Below, piece after piece: positions 1 through 10,785 of a stretch of 64,000 bases of DNA. The position numbers and the translations under genes were made by a program. The first letter of the stretch is position 1. The number at the start of each line of letters is the position of its first letter. Source of the stretch: Chrysoporthe austroafricana (lineage: Eukaryota; Ascomycota; Sordariomycetes; Diaporthales; Cryphonectriaceae); NCBI GenBank assembly GCA_001051155.2, contig JYIP02000004.1, forward strand, positions 5,235,791 to 5,299,790, written 5' to 3'. The notes below the pieces were generated by a model. It was not told where the DNA came from. It saw only the letters and a program-made list of their open reading frames with translations, and searched no databases.

Positions 1-837
1 GACGGGGAGCCGTTGTCTGGCCTGCCGGTGCACGTTCCTCTCTCTCTCTTTTTGTTTCTTGTTCTTGTTCTTCTTTTCCCCCTCTTTTTCCTCTTTTCCT
101 CCTCCTCCTCCTATATTTCCTTACCCTTTTTTTTTTTTTTTCCCTCATTTATTTACTTTACACCAGCCTCCTCCTCCCCCCCCTTTCCCTTTTTCGTCTT
201 CATCCTCTTTCCTCTCGATGAGAGCACGAGCACGAATGGAGAGGCCACACAGAGACGAATGAGGTCGTGGCGTCGCGCCGCCGCCGAGTTGGCTGGGTGG
301 AGGCTGATATCGGATACCGGCCGGGGGGGGATGGTTTGTTGGTCGTCGTGCTAACACTGCTGGCGCCTGGACGGGCTGGGCACGAGATAGCAAGAGCGCG
401 CACCCCTTATCAGGAGCTCATGATGCATGATGGCGCAGGAAGAAGAGACATGGTGCCTGGCGTGGGACCCCTGACCGGGGGCAAGGAATTAGGCTTCTGG
501 CTGCAGGCGGTGGGGCCCCCCCAAACCCCAATTAAGGTGTCTCTTAGGGGGCTCGACTGCCAGGCGCTGCCGGCCGATCCAGCCAATCCCGCCAGCCGGC
601 GACCCTCTGAAACGAGGCCTGCTGGAGACGCGGGAGACCACCTCATTTACCTAATCACTGCTAATTTACAAAACTTTGACATTCTGTCGTCCCGCCTCGG
701 GAAACATCCAGACTCGTTCCACCTCAGCCCAGGCCAACCTGCCACCGATCCCCTTCTTCGCCTCTGGGCACCACGCTCCGTCCTGTTCTCCTGAACCTCC
801 ACGACCGGGCAGCAGCAGCAGCAGCAGCAGTGGCGGC

Positions 838-871
<34 letters not shown>

Positions 872-1184
872 AGCGACGACGAGCGACGACGAGCGACAGG
901 CTGGTCTGGTCTCGACGCCGCGCGAGACATCATCGTTGGCCTCCTACCACCACCCGCGTGGCTGTCGCGACACGGCGCGACACCCACCCGGCACTCCCAG
1001 CAGGCCCGCAGCACGGCAACGAGGCACACACGGTGCGCCACCTACCCCTGGCCCCGTGCAGGTCTCGCCCGCGTCGCTCGAGACGAGACAGCTCTTCGCT
1101 GCGTCCCGCGCGCCGCCGGGTGGTCGAGTCCGGGTCCCATGCCACCGCCTCACCACGTAACCACCGACTGCTCGTAGGCCTGCG
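1..1184. other. Low-complexity region upstream of the DUF3405 gene
   Basis: No gene is supported here. The first 220 bases are almost pure pyrimidine (CT-rich and T-rich runs), as is common in fungal promoters. Several overlapping open frames exist on both strands, but their translations are low-complexity (Ser/Pro/Phe or Arg-rich) and they exclude one another. A trinucleotide microsatellite lies at 810-900. The stretch is best read as the long 5' flank of the gene starting at 1185. Confidence 0.6.
810..900. repeat. Compound microsatellite (CAG)n-(GGC)n-(GAC)n
   Basis: About seven CAG units are followed by four to five GGC units, then about eight GAC units, then three copies of the decamer gagcgacgac. 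It lies outside any supported coding region, roughly 300 bp upstream of the DUF3405 start. Confidence 0.9.
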
Positions 1185-3523
1185 ATGAGAACCGCGAACT
1201 ACAACGGCCCCGCCTGGAAAGACCACCGCCACCGCTCCAGGAGGAAATCCTCCTCCGGCCTCAACAGCCTCTCCCTGCCCTCCGGCCTCGACTCGCCCTC
1301 CCCGCCCTCCTCGTCCTCCTCCATCCTTTCCTACGTCCCCTCCCCCCTCCGGACCATGCACCCACCGTCCTTCAGGCAGCTCCTCGTCGCCTCCACGGTC
1401 CTCTGCTTCTGCCTCTTCCTCTACGGCAGGCGGCTGTGGTCCACACACACGACGGGCGTGCACGACGAGTGGGCAAAACCGCCGCCTCCACCCTCGCAGC
1501 CACAGCAGCCACCGCCGCCCGAGGGACAACAGGATCAGCCGCCCCCGAGTACGGAGCATCAGACCCCGCTGCAGCAGGTGCCATGGCACTGGAACGACTA
1601 CACGAGGTGCGTCTATCTCCTCCTCCGCCCCTCCCCCCTTTTCTCCCCGTGTGTGTGTGTGTGTGTGTGTGTGTCTTTTTCTCTCCCGCGCGTGCGCTGA
1701 CCCACAAAAACAGCCTGGACGCCTTCTACCACGGCATCCGCACCCTCGTCGACTACTCAAGCTGGATCCCCGAACAGAGCAAGGACTCCGGTGATGTCAG
1801 GATCCTCGACAACATCCCCTTCGATCCCGTTCCCGCCAACCCCTACGCCCACCTCGACGACATCCAGACCTGCTATCTCGACGCCCATGAAACCGTTCCC
1901 GCGCCCGATGTCTTCTCCTACCCCGGCATCCCCGCCTACATGCCCGCCCCCTACTTCGGCGCCTACGAAAACCTCGGCATGGCTCCCGACCAGTGCTGGG
2001 AGCGCTTCGGCCGCCTGGGCCCCTATGGCTACTCCTACCCCAAGGCCAGGGGCGGTTTCGGCCTCGAGGCGCCGCCCCCGGGCGAGCCCGTCCTCGACCG
2101 CATGATACAGAAGTACGACTACTCGGACATCAACTGGGGCAAGGTCCAGAAGAGGTGCCTCGACAGGAACCGTGCTCGCTTCGGCCTCGACAAGGACTCC
2201 GCCAGGCCCGAGAGCGGCGGCGGCGGCAGCGGCCTCTCGCGCCTGTGGTCCCAGGCGGCCAAGGGCGCCAAGAGGCCTCTGGCCCGCAACGTCCTGATCC
2301 TGCGCGCCTGGACCGGCATCGAGTGGACGCCCATGCGCATCATCAACACCAGGGCCCTCATCACCGAGCTGTCCCTCAAGTCCGGGGGCCAGTTCGATGT
2401 CCACATCCTCATGCACATCGTCGACGACTCCATTGACATATCCGACGAGGCCACCGCGAAGAAGATGGTCCGCGAGCACGTCCCCGAGGAGTTCTGGGAC
2501 ATCACCACGCCGTGGTCCGTCCCGGACATGGCCGCCTACTACCCGGGTTTCCGCGACGACATGACCCTCGAGAATGACAGCCACAAGCCCATCTACAGCG
2601 TCTACCGCGTCCCCCACTTTGCCCTGCAGTGGTTCGCCCAGCGCCACCCTGAGTACGAGTACTTCTGGAACTGGGAGCTCGACCTGCGCTACACCGGCCA
2701 CTACTACGAGTTCTTCGACTCTGCTGCCAGATGGGCCGACAAGCAGCCCCGGAAGTACCTTTGGGAGCGCAACGAGCGCTTCTGGATCCCCGGCCTCCAC
2801 GGCCGCTGGCAGGACTTCGTCGACCTCGTCGAGAAGGAGACCGTCGCCAGCGGGGAGCCCAGCCCCTGGGGCCCACTCCTCAACGAGGGCATCGTCAACA
2901 CCGCCACCTACCCGCCTACCACGATCGAGCGCGACAACTACGAGTGGGGCGTCGGTGAGGCCGCCGACCTCGTCACCTTCAGCCCCCTCTTCGACCCGGC
3001 CAAGAACGCCTGGTCCCTCCGCTACGACATCACCGGCTACGACACCGTCCCGCCCCGTCGCACCTCCATCATCACCGTCGGCCGCTTCTCGCGCCGCCTG
3101 CTGCAGGCCATGCACGAGGAGGTCTCGCGCAACAAGCACACCATGTTCCCCGAGATGTTCCCCGGTTCCATCGCGCTGCACCACGGCCTTAAAGCCGTCT
3201 ATATACCCCATCCCATCTTCTTCGACCGCCGCTGGCCCCTCGACAGGCTCGACTCCGTCTTCAACCACGCCGAGACCCCTGAGCTGAGCGTCTACTACTG
3301 GCCCTTCACCCCGGGCACCTCGGAGCATAACTTCTTCACCTCGACGTACTACTATAACACCGAGTTCGGCCCACAGCTCTGGCACCGCTGGCTCGGGCAG
3401 GAGGACGCCGGGCTGGGCGGTCCGGAGCTCGAGAAGGATACGGGTCGCATGTGCCTGAGAGGGGTCTTGATGCATCCCGTCAAGTTCGACTTCGCTACGG
3501 ACAAGGCGATCGGCGCGACTTGA
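1185..3523 (+). CDS. DUF3405 domain protein, type II membrane protein
   Basis: Two exons, 1185-1606 and 1714-3523, give 743 residues. The donor is AG|GTGCGT and the acceptor ACAG|CC; joining them restores a Ser-Leu-Asp reading with no stop. The 107-bp intron carries a (GT)13 microsatellite. The N-terminus is basic and Ser/Pro-rich, followed by one hydrophobic segment (around residues 66-82, LLVASTVLCFCLFLYG) and a Pro-rich stalk, as in a Golgi type II membrane protein. The large domain contains RNVLILRAWTGIEWTP, FDVHILMHIVDDS and PEYEYFWNWELDLRYTGHYY, patterns I associate with the fungal DUF3405 family. Biochemical function is unknown; a glycosyltransferase-like role in the secretory pathway is inference only. 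The length is normal for the family and the frame is clean. Confidence 0.85.
1649..1674. repeat. (GT)13 dinucleotide repeat inside an intron
   Basis: Thirteen perfect GT units sit in the single intron of the DUF3405 gene, after a CT-rich stretch. Length polymorphism between strains is likely but would not change the protein. Confidence 0.95.
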
Positions 3524-4222
3524 TCCCGGCGCGCCTGCATTGGTGGGGCGCCTCTTCAAGTGACTTTGGTTCCCTTGTGAAATACCCTTCACGTACCCTC
3601 TTGTATACTACACAGCGTCGGGTACATTTGTTACCTTGATAGACATAGCGATTCAATGACAGTTCCTGGAAGTCCATTCTCAATATGGGCTTCGAGCCGC
3701 GCGCCCGACTTGTCACAGATGTGCATCGTACAGGCTCGCGGAGCCTGTTCTAGACAAGACAGCATATAAGCCCGAGGACGGTGCGGCTCTGATCGCAGCC
3801 ATATCTGGCCGAACGGCGGGGGTGGTGGCTCAGTTGCCTGATGTGCAGGGAAGCGGATCGAGTGGACGGAGCGACCTTCTCCGCAGACACCATTTGTCCC
3901 GGCGGAGATTGACCAGGGGGGCCTGCGACTGCTTCAGCATGTAGAGAGGGGAAAGGAGAGGATGAAGGCCCCAGCGGCCCCGGCGCGCCCTGGTTTTCTG
4001 GATGTCGGTATCTCAGTTCCTCTAAACTGGCTTTGCTCCTTCGCCAGGCCGTCCTTCGTCGTTCCTGAGATCGTCGGTATTGAGCTACAACAGAAAGCGG
4101 CACCTAAATGTAGGCATATCTGTACTAGGTACCTGTCTTGCTTTCCGGCAGCCCATCAATGACTTCAGTCGGGTGCAGTCGGGTGTACCCACCGGCATAT
4201 TGCGTCTCATCAGGCTCGGGCT
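3524..4222. other. Intergenic region between DUF3405 and O-FucT-like genes
   Basis: About 700 bp between two genes read in the same direction. Short open frames here (62-117 codons) show no recognisable domain. The proximal part would be the 3' UTR of the first gene and the distal part the promoter of the next. Confidence 0.5.
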
Positions 4223-5650
4223 ATGATCTCAACAGTGACGAGGGGCGGTAGGCTGGTCCTCCTTGTCAGCCTTATCAGCCTCGCGCTGCTCTGGAGCTGC
4301 CGCCTCCCACGTCTCTGCATCTTTGACGAGTGTCCCCAGAGCCAGAGGGACTTGTTCAGCCCCGCGGGCTCAGTCTCTGACCGTGCCTTTGGCGGCAGCG
4401 ACCTCTCTGTTCCGGATGCACCTTTCGTCTCGTGGCCCCTGGCCCGGGTCTGCTCCGAGACCACTACGTGGACGTCAGGGCTGGTATTCGTCTGTGATAA
4501 CAACTCCGGTGGCATTGGCAATATAAGAAACTTTATACTCACGTGTCTTCGGTACGCCATCGAGGCCGGCGCCGCTGGCATTACCATGCCGACGATCCAG
4601 ACGAGGTCGCCGGACAGACTGGATGACCTGTTCATCGGCAAGAAGCTGCCCTTCTCCTACTTCTTCGACGAGGACCACTTCCGCCAGAGCCTGCGCACGG
4701 CCTGCCCTCAGATCACCATATACGACACGCCGGAGGATGTACCGGGCCTGAATGTGGGCGAGGAGGATGGGCGCAGGGGCGACGTGCGGCCAGATATGAT
4801 CACCCCCAACCGCCTCGGCCTCAGAGGAGGCTGTGACCAGCGCGACCTCAACCGTCATGCCGATCTCTTCGGCTCCCGGTTCCACGCGTGGCTGGACGAA
4901 AAACAGCAACGGCTGGGTCAGGAACCAGTCACCCCGTCCAACCCGAAGTTGATCCGGTTCAACTGGGGCGTGCAGTGGACCTTCCCCGTATATCGAGATG
5001 GTCCCGAATTCGTTGCGACGTTCGGTGGCATTCTCAAGTTCCGGCCCGACATCCTGGAGCTGGGTCTGAAGACTGCCGCTGCCGCTGCCATGAGTGAGAC
5101 GGCCCTACCCGCTCCTTCGATATCTCAACCCAACGCATCCTTCGTCGGCATCCACCTGCGAACCGAGAGCGATGCGCTCAGCAGCTGGCCATCGTTCCAA
5201 GACCAGGCTAGCGCTTATATGGCCAAGGCGTCCGAATTGAACCCGCCGCCCAGGTTCGCATACCTGGCCACCGGAAACGTGACGGAAGCTGCCCGTCTCG
5301 CTTCTCTCGCGCTCGACCGGCATGGGTTACGTGTCCTGACCAAGCACGAGCTTTTGACCAAACAGAAAAGGGACGACCGGGATCTGCTAGAGCGGCTGAA
5401 CGCTCTGAGCTGGGACCAACAAGCGCTGGTGGATTTTGTCGTCCTGCTACATGCCGACTACTTCTTAGGTGTCAGTCCCAGCTCTTTCAGTATGAATGTC
5501 GCCCTGAAAAGGCACCTGAAGCATGATGGTATCTACACGAGGCCGTGGAGGGTCGGTGTTGACGAGGGAGATGGCAGAAGCTGGCTCGTGGGCAAGTATG
5601 ACGGATACTGGGATGACTGGCTGTTCATGTACGATTCTCTGTGGCCTTAA
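4223..5650 (+). CDS. Putative O-fucosyltransferase-like type II membrane protein
   Basis: A single exon of 475 codons. The N-terminus has a hydrophobic signal anchor (about residues 9-25, LVLLVSLISLALLWSC) followed by a luminal-type domain. VCDNNSGGIGNIRNFIL near residue 92 and the later VGIHLRTESD resemble conserved segments of the GDP-fucose protein O-fucosyltransferase fold, where the HxR element contacts the nucleotide sugar. A late VSPSSFSMNVALKRHL segment fits the same fold. If correct, the enzyme is Golgi/ER-resident and transfers a sugar to proteins or glycans. The family call rests on motif resemblance only. The frame is intact, and the ATG lies just before the hydrophobic anchor, which supports this start. 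Confidence 0.6.
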   Translation: MISTVTRGGRLVLLVSLISLALLWSCRLPRLCIFDECPQSQRDLFSPAGSVSDRAFGGSDLSVPDAPFVSWPLARVCSETTTWTSGLVFVCDNNSGGIGNIRNFILTCLRYAIEAGAAGITMPTIQTRSPDRLDDLFIGKKLPFSYFFDEDHFRQSLRTACPQITIYDTPEDVPGLNVGEEDGRRGDVRPDMITPNRLGLRGGCDQRDLNRHADLFGSRFHAWLDEKQQRLGQEPVTPSNPKLIRFNWGVQWTFPVYRDGPEFVATFGGILKFRPDILELGLKTAAAAAMSETALPAPSISQPNASFVGIHLRTESDALSSWPSFQDQASAYMAKASELNPPPRFAYLATGNVTEAARLASLALDRHGLRVLTKHELLTKQKRDDRDLLERLNALSWDQQALVDFVVLLHADYFLGVSPSSFSMNVALKRHLKHDGIYTRPWRVGVDEGDGRSWLVGKYDGYWDDWLFMYDSLWP

Positions 5651-7101
5651 ACGGGGGGGGGGGGTTGTTCTCTGGTGCATGGGCCAGTAGCTCGTAGCCG
5701 CTCGCAGTGTTGGGATAAGTTTTATGGACCGCACTTTCGCCTCCACGCGTACAATATTTCCCAGCCCGATGGCCCTTTCTGTGCCCTTCTGGACTCTTGG
5801 AACCAGGTCTGGCACCGCAACTTTGTTGATGGCCTCGACAGCTGAGAACAATCCAGAAATGGAGCACAATCACTGGTAGAATTCTCGACTTAGATATCAG
5901 AAGTTTTCCGTCGGCTCTTGCGGAGTCTTATAGAAGCTTTTTATCTGTCGATGCGGTGGTTGTACTTCGGCGTGCTAGGGAGGAACCTGCAAACTCGAAA
6001 TAGCTGAGTTTTACGCGAGAATATTACGAATATGACTACAGGTCTATTGAGTTGTCCAAGTGTCCCTTACTTCCACAGAGGGATAGCAAGCAATCATAAA
6101 GCCGGAATTAAAGTTGGCATTTGATGTTGGGGGATGGCAGGATCTCGACATCTGGACGCCAGGATAACGTCATCCTCTCCGTAACGAAACGCCACAACAA
6201 GTTCAGAATGTTCCTATCGAAGACCCTCTAGTCGCCGGAGTTTACGTCTAGCTTGGTAGGCTGCTGTCCGGTCCCCCTTCAGAAAGAGTTCATCTACTTT
6301 TGGGAGTCCAGACATCATTCCTGCAATATTATCAAGAAGGGTACTCTGCACAGAGACTGCTCCAAGCACGACATCTGGAACATGTTCATGTCCACAAAAA
6401 GGACAATATAATGCCGCCAAAGGAGCAGGTTGTCGTCGTAGCTTATGCTGTCCGCTTGATGTAAGAGACACAATGCTGAGCATTGTCTAAGACGGCCGTC
6501 TGGATCTCGACTGCCGGACGGACGTAGTCTCCGGGGTCGCGGACGTCAGCCGAAATCAATTTTCATAATTATAGGAACCAGGAAAACAGACTGGCGAGGG
6601 GATGCTGTGGACAGTATTATGAGACCTTCCAATGGGCCGCAGCCCCTTCTCATTTCTTTTTTTGGGGGGGGGGGCGCGGGAGGTTTGAGCAAAAATACAT
6701 ACAAAAAGAATCATGTCCTGCCTGTCTGCTTTGTGTCTTGGATGAGATCTTAATGCTATGCGTGAGAGATATCTTCACGGTACACAGGCTGGTACTTCTG
6801 AATGGTAGTTTTGACGTCGAAATAAGGTTCTCACGGATAGAAGCCGTGTGTACGGGTACGGACGTACCTTGTCGATAAGCCGGTTTTATCTTATCGCCCC
6901 TGGAAAAATTTCTGGACGACTGCACGCGAACCGCCTCGCTCAGGTTCGCCGTCGTCTCTAACCAACACCAGCACCGCCCTAGACGCCAGAGCACGATCGC
7001 AGGCGCTCACGGCTCCAGACGCGTCTCTTTTCTGTCCCCTTCCCCCCATACCTCCTGCGACATCCGGCCCCGCCCCGCCCTGTGGTGCCGCTAACATCAT
7101 C
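5651..7101. other. Intergenic region upstream of RRB1
   Basis: About 1.45 kb with no gene I can support. It contains two poly-G tracts (12 G at 5653-5664 and 11 G at 6664-6674). A minus-strand open frame at 6214-6483 has a CPFCGHEH element and a basic tail but no assignable family. The last 200 bp, CT-rich and free of long frames, are the likely RRB1 promoter and 5' UTR. Confidence 0.5.
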
Positions 7102-8613
7102 ATGTCGAAGCGCCCCGGTGAGCACGAGGACCGCCCTCTCAAGGCTGGCCACCGCCCCGACGCTATGGAGATGGACATCGACACCGACAACGCCAACAAC
7201 GACAAGGACATGGGCGAGTTTGAGGACGAGTTTGAGGATGAGTTCGAGAGCGAGGATGAGGTCCTCGAGGCTGGCGTGGACGGGAGGCCAGACGCCGAGC
7301 GGGAGAGAGAGCAGGCCGAGATGGACGTCGACAACCCCTCCGCCTCCTCTGCTGGGCCGTCCGCCTTCATTGTCGGCAGGTCGAAGCTCGAGCCCGGCCA
7401 GACCCTCGCCCCCGACCCTTCCACCTACCACATGCTCCACAACCTGTCCACCCCGTGGCCCTGCCTGTCCTTCGACATAATACCCGACGCCCTCGGCGAC
7501 AACCGCAAGGTCTACCCCGCCACCATGTATACCGTCTCTGGCACCCAGGCCGAGGGCCAGCGTGCACAAGAGAACGCTCTCATGGTCATGAAGTTTGCAG
7601 GCCTCAGCAGGATGGACCGTGGAGACGACGGCAGCGATGATGAAGAGGACGAGGACGAGGACGACGAGGACGCGGAGCCCATCCTCGAGTCCAAGTCGAT
7701 CCCCCTCTCCTCCACCACCAACCGCACTCGCGCCCATCAGTCGCCGGCCTCCGGCTCCTCCGGGACCCCGACCACCCTCGTCGCCACCATGACCGAGTCC
7801 TCCCATGTCTACATCCACGACATCACCCCCCACCTAGCCAGCTTCGACACCCCTGGCACCATCATCTCCGACAAGCAGAACAGACCCCTGTCCACCATTC
7901 GCGCCCACAAGTCGGAGGGCTACGCCGTTGACTGGTCGCCGTTGTCTCCCGGCGGCAGGCTCGCCACTGGTGACAATGACGGCTTCATCTACATCACCAC
8001 CCGCACCGATGGTGGTGGCTGGGTCACGGATACCAGGCCCCTGGCCGGCCACACGGGAAGCGTCGAGGAGATCCAGTGGAGCCCCAGCGAAGACAAGGTC
8101 TTCTCTTCTGCCTCCTCCGACGGCACCATCCGAATTTGGGACATACGGAGCAAGAGCCGGAAGCCAATGATCACCATGCAGATCAGTAAGGCCGACGTCA
8201 ACGTCATGAGCTGGAGCCGCCAGAGGTCCAACTTGCTCGCATCCGGCGACGACGATGGTGTCTGGGGCGTCTGGGACCTGCGACAGTGGAAGCCCAACGC
8301 CGCTGAGAAGCCCACCCCCGTCGCGAGTTTCGACTACCATAAGGAGCAGATCACGAGTGTCGAGTGGCACCCAACCGACGACAGCATCGTCGCCGTGGCC
8401 GCCGGCGATAACACCGTCACACTCTGGGACCTGGCCGTCGAGTTGGATGATGAGGAGAGCAAAGATACCGCTGGCGTCCAGGACGTCCCGCCCCAGCTGT
8501 TGTTTGTCCACTACCACGAGCAGGCCAAGGAGGTCCACTGGCACCCTCAGATACCAGGCACTCTGGTGGCCACTGGCCAGGAGTTTAGCATCTTCAAGAC
8601 CATCAGCGTCTAG
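7102..8613 (+). CDS. RRB1: Ribosome assembly WD40 protein RRB1 (GRWD1 homologue)
   Basis: A single exon of 503 codons. The N-terminal third is strongly acidic (runs of Asp/Glu around residues 25-55 and 175-195), as in yeast Rrb1 and human GRWD1, which chaperone ribosomal protein uL3 (Rpl3) into pre-60S particles in the nucleus. The conserved N-terminal entry into the propeller (DPSTYHMLHNLSTPWPCLSF) is present. It is followed by WD-type blades ending in IRIWDIRS, VWGVWDLRQW and VTLWDLAVE, and a C-terminal VHWHPQIPG element. Essential housekeeping genes of this kind mark conserved chromosome arm; it is the last such gene before the accessory cluster. The start codon is the first ATG in frame and is followed directly by the acidic region. 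Confidence 0.92.
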   Translation: MSKRPGEHEDRPLKAGHRPDAMEMDIDTDNANNDKDMGEFEDEFEDEFESEDEVLEAGVDGRPDAEREREQAEMDVDNPSASSAGPSAFIVGRSKLEPGQTLAPDPSTYHMLHNLSTPWPCLSFDIIPDALGDNRKVYPATMYTVSGTQAEGQRAQENALMVMKFAGLSRMDRGDDGSDDEEDEDEDDEDAEPILESKSIPLSSTTNRTRAHQSPASGSSGTPTTLVATMTESSHVYIHDITPHLASFDTPGTIISDKQNRPLSTIRAHKSEGYAVDWSPLSPGGRLATGDNDGFIYITTRTDGGGWVTDTRPLAGHTGSVEEIQWSPSEDKVFSSASSDGTIRIWDIRSKSRKPMITMQISKADVNVMSWSRQRSNLLASGDDDGVWGVWDLRQWKPNAAEKPTPVASFDYHKEQITSVEWHPTDDSIVAVAAGDNTVTLWDLAVELDDEESKDTAGVQDVPPQLLFVHYHEQAKEVHWHPQIPGTLVATGQEFSIFKTISV

Positions 8614-9663
8614 GTGTATGACACGCTGCAGGGAGGGAAGAGAGTTCTGTTGCTGTTCTGCGTTGGTTGAATCTGGAGAGGTCAAGTTGATGATAGATCA
8701 AAGGAGGACGGCGTGAATGGGCATAAATGATACCACTAATCAAGAAGCAATTATTTGCCACGGCCTGTCGATCCTGTGAAGATATTCAAGGTACAATAAC
8801 TCGGCCAAGGTGCACGGGTACGACCAATGGTGCCAGTCCGCCATGTAGACCTCGCAATCTGAGCACGAACAACTGCCTGAGTGTCGCAATGACACACCGG
8901 CAAAAGTACACGGGAGATTACCTTGGCGTGGAATAGCTTGATCGGACAGCTTAAAGCACTCTAACCTTGGATGTTTATCTCGTCTGCTCGTGAGCTGATG
9001 GCCCCACTAGCTTAGAATTGGGGGGGGGGGGGATGCTCAAATTGGAGTTTTGTGGAACGTGCCTGGAGTACGTTTCTAAGGATCAAGCTCCCTAGGTTGA
9101 TCGGCATCCCCCATCTGATGTTTCCGGTCTCGATATTCTTCTAGGCACGGTCCTGCAAGGACCGATTCCTCTTTCCCATCACCCGGTATCTTTGAAGGAG
9201 GACTTACCTCTTGCAAAGGCTGTCGAATTGGGTGAGTTTCGCCATGGCGTTTTGCCTTCATGCAGACAAGTGAGGAGCGTAGCCAAAGATGGTCACGGGC
9301 ATGTGATGGAAAAGATTGTGTATCATCCTTCACATCAAGCCCGTTAGTGCGAAATTTGTAGAGACACAATATGATGAGGTCTGAGCCTAACGTATGTCCT
9401 GATTGTCGTCTAGATGCTCATCACCACGAACGTCGTACCGACATGGCTCCAGCATAAAGTGAAACTGCCGTCAGAAACTGTCCACCAACTTTGCCATGTC
9501 GCCGGAATCCGAATCGAGCACCGCTAAGGTGGAATCGTAGACGCCTTGGCGTAGATGGAAGGCTTTCACCAGATTCGATGCAGGCACAGGTTCAAACCTC
9601 CAGTACTATCAGGCTCACATGTATAAATTTGTCCGCCGCACTGGGTATTCGTAGGTATCTGGT
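8614..9663. other. Convergent intergenic region at the core/accessory boundary
   Basis: About 1.05 kb between the 3' ends of RRB1 (+) and the old yellow enzyme gene (-). No recognisable gene. A 13-base poly-G tract lies at 9020-9032. Base composition drops from the GC-rich coding sequence on the left toward more even composition on the right. Confidence 0.5.
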
Positions 9664-10785
9664 CTAATTTCCCGCCTTGACTTCTAAGAACTCTTGACTG
9701 AATGAATAAGTAGTGTAGCCCTCCGGTGTCCCTGGTGTGTAGAACGTGTCACGGTTGTACTTCTCCAAAGCGATGCCATTCTCGACCCTGAAGACCAAGT
9801 CTGGGTTGGAAATGAAATACCGCCCAAACACGATGATTATATCCTTCTGCGGAAACTCCTCGTCCGCTGCCTTGATGGCAGACTCCGGTGTGAAGCCACC
9901 AGCGAGCAGCACAGGGCTCTGGTTGTTCCAGATATCCACGAGAAAATTAACCTTCTCGGTGGCCTCAACATCCGCATTTCCAGAGATTCTGGACTCTACC
10001 AGGTGGAGGTATGACAATCCGAACTGCTTGAGCTCTTTCACCAAGTATGAGAACTGGGGCACGGGGTCGGCCATTTTCATGGCCTGGAAGGAAGAGTAAG
10101 GGCTCAATCGGATGCCAGTCCTATCACCACCGATTGCCGCCACAATGGCCTTGGTGACCTCGATGGCGAAGCGAGCCCTGTTCTCGACCGAGCCGCCCCA
10201 TTGATCCTTGCGGTTGTTGCTGACGTCCTGTAGGAACTGATCCACAAGATAGCCGTTTGCTGCATGGATCTCGACGCCGTCGAACCCGGCAGAGATCGCA
10301 TTCTTGGCTGCCTGTGCATACAGGCCGACATAGTCCCAAATCTCGGCCTCGGTCAGAGGGTGGGGCTTGGCTCGCCCCTCAATAGCGATGTCGCTGGCGC
10401 TGACGACCTTTGCGGCATCCCCCAGTTCCTTCTTCAGCCCATCGAGATGAGCGGCACGTCCCAGGGCCCAAAGCTGCAGGTAGATGACGCCCTCGTTGGC
10501 GTGAACGGCGTCGGTTACCTTCCTCCAGCTCTCGACCTGCGCGTCGGACCAGATGCCCGGGACGTTGGTGTAGCCGCCGGCTTGGGGGGCGATGAAGGTC
10601 GCCTCAGTGACCAGGAGGGTCCCAGGAACGCAGGCTCGTTGAGCATAGTATTCAGACACTAACGGCTGAATAGGGACGTGGTCCTCATCGGCACGGATTC
10701 GAGTAAGAGGAGCCATGGCTATGCGGTTGGAGAGCTCGCTCCGGCCCACCTTCAGTGGCTTGAAGAGGTTCGTAGAGGCGGCCAT
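9664..10785 (-). CDS. Old yellow enzyme family NADH:flavin oxidoreductase
   Basis: One exon, 373 residues from the ATG at 10785; the open frame extends upstream only through a GTG. It is an FMN-dependent TIM-barrel ene-reductase. The protein opens with NLFKPLKVGRSELSNRIAMAPLTR, typical for the family. It carries VIYLQLWALGRAA, then the active-site block HAANGYLVDQFLQD with the His/Asn pair and Tyr used for substrate binding and proton transfer, followed by WGGSVENRARF. FGRYFISNPDLVFRVENG near the C-terminus is the phosphate-binding end of the barrel. It likely reduces an activated C=C bond of an alpha,beta-unsaturated carbonyl. It is the first metabolic gene right of the core genes and may be the left edge of the cluster. 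Confidence 0.93.
   Translation of the reverse strand: MAASTNLFKPLKVGRSELSNRIAMAPLTRIRADEDHVPIQPLVSEYYAQRACVPGTLLVTEATFIAPQAGGYTNVPGIWSDAQVESWRKVTDAVHANEGVIYLQLWALGRAAHLDGLKKELGDAAKVVSASDIAIEGRAKPHPLTEAEIWDYVGLYAQAAKNAISAGFDGVEIHAANGYLVDQFLQDVSNNRKDQWGGSVENRARFAIEVTKAIVAAIGGDRTGIRLSPYSSFQAMKMADPVPQFSYLVKELKQFGLSYLHLVESRISGNADVEATEKVNFLVDIWNNQSPVLLAGGFTPESAIKAADEEFPQKDIIIVFGRYFISNPDLVFRVENGIALEKYNRDTFYTPGTPEGYTTYSFSQEFLEVKAGN

Noticed and set aside
930..1760. Long minus-strand frame opposite the DUF3405 first exon
   Set aside because: The translation is low-complexity and Arg/Gly/Val-rich, a shadow of GC-rich coding sequence and microsatellites on the plus strand.
1757..3592. 611-codon minus-strand frame opposite DUF3405
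   Set aside because: Composition-driven shadow: Gly/Val/Asp-rich with no motif, while the plus strand carries a coherent spliced domain protein.
6214..6483. Minus-strand 89-codon frame with CPFCGHEH
   Set aside because: A single Cys pair and basic tail are suggestive, but there is no second zinc half, no splice partner and no recognisable family.
6979..7833. 284-codon minus-strand frame opposite RRB1
   Set aside because: Shadow of the RRB1 coding strand; no domain.
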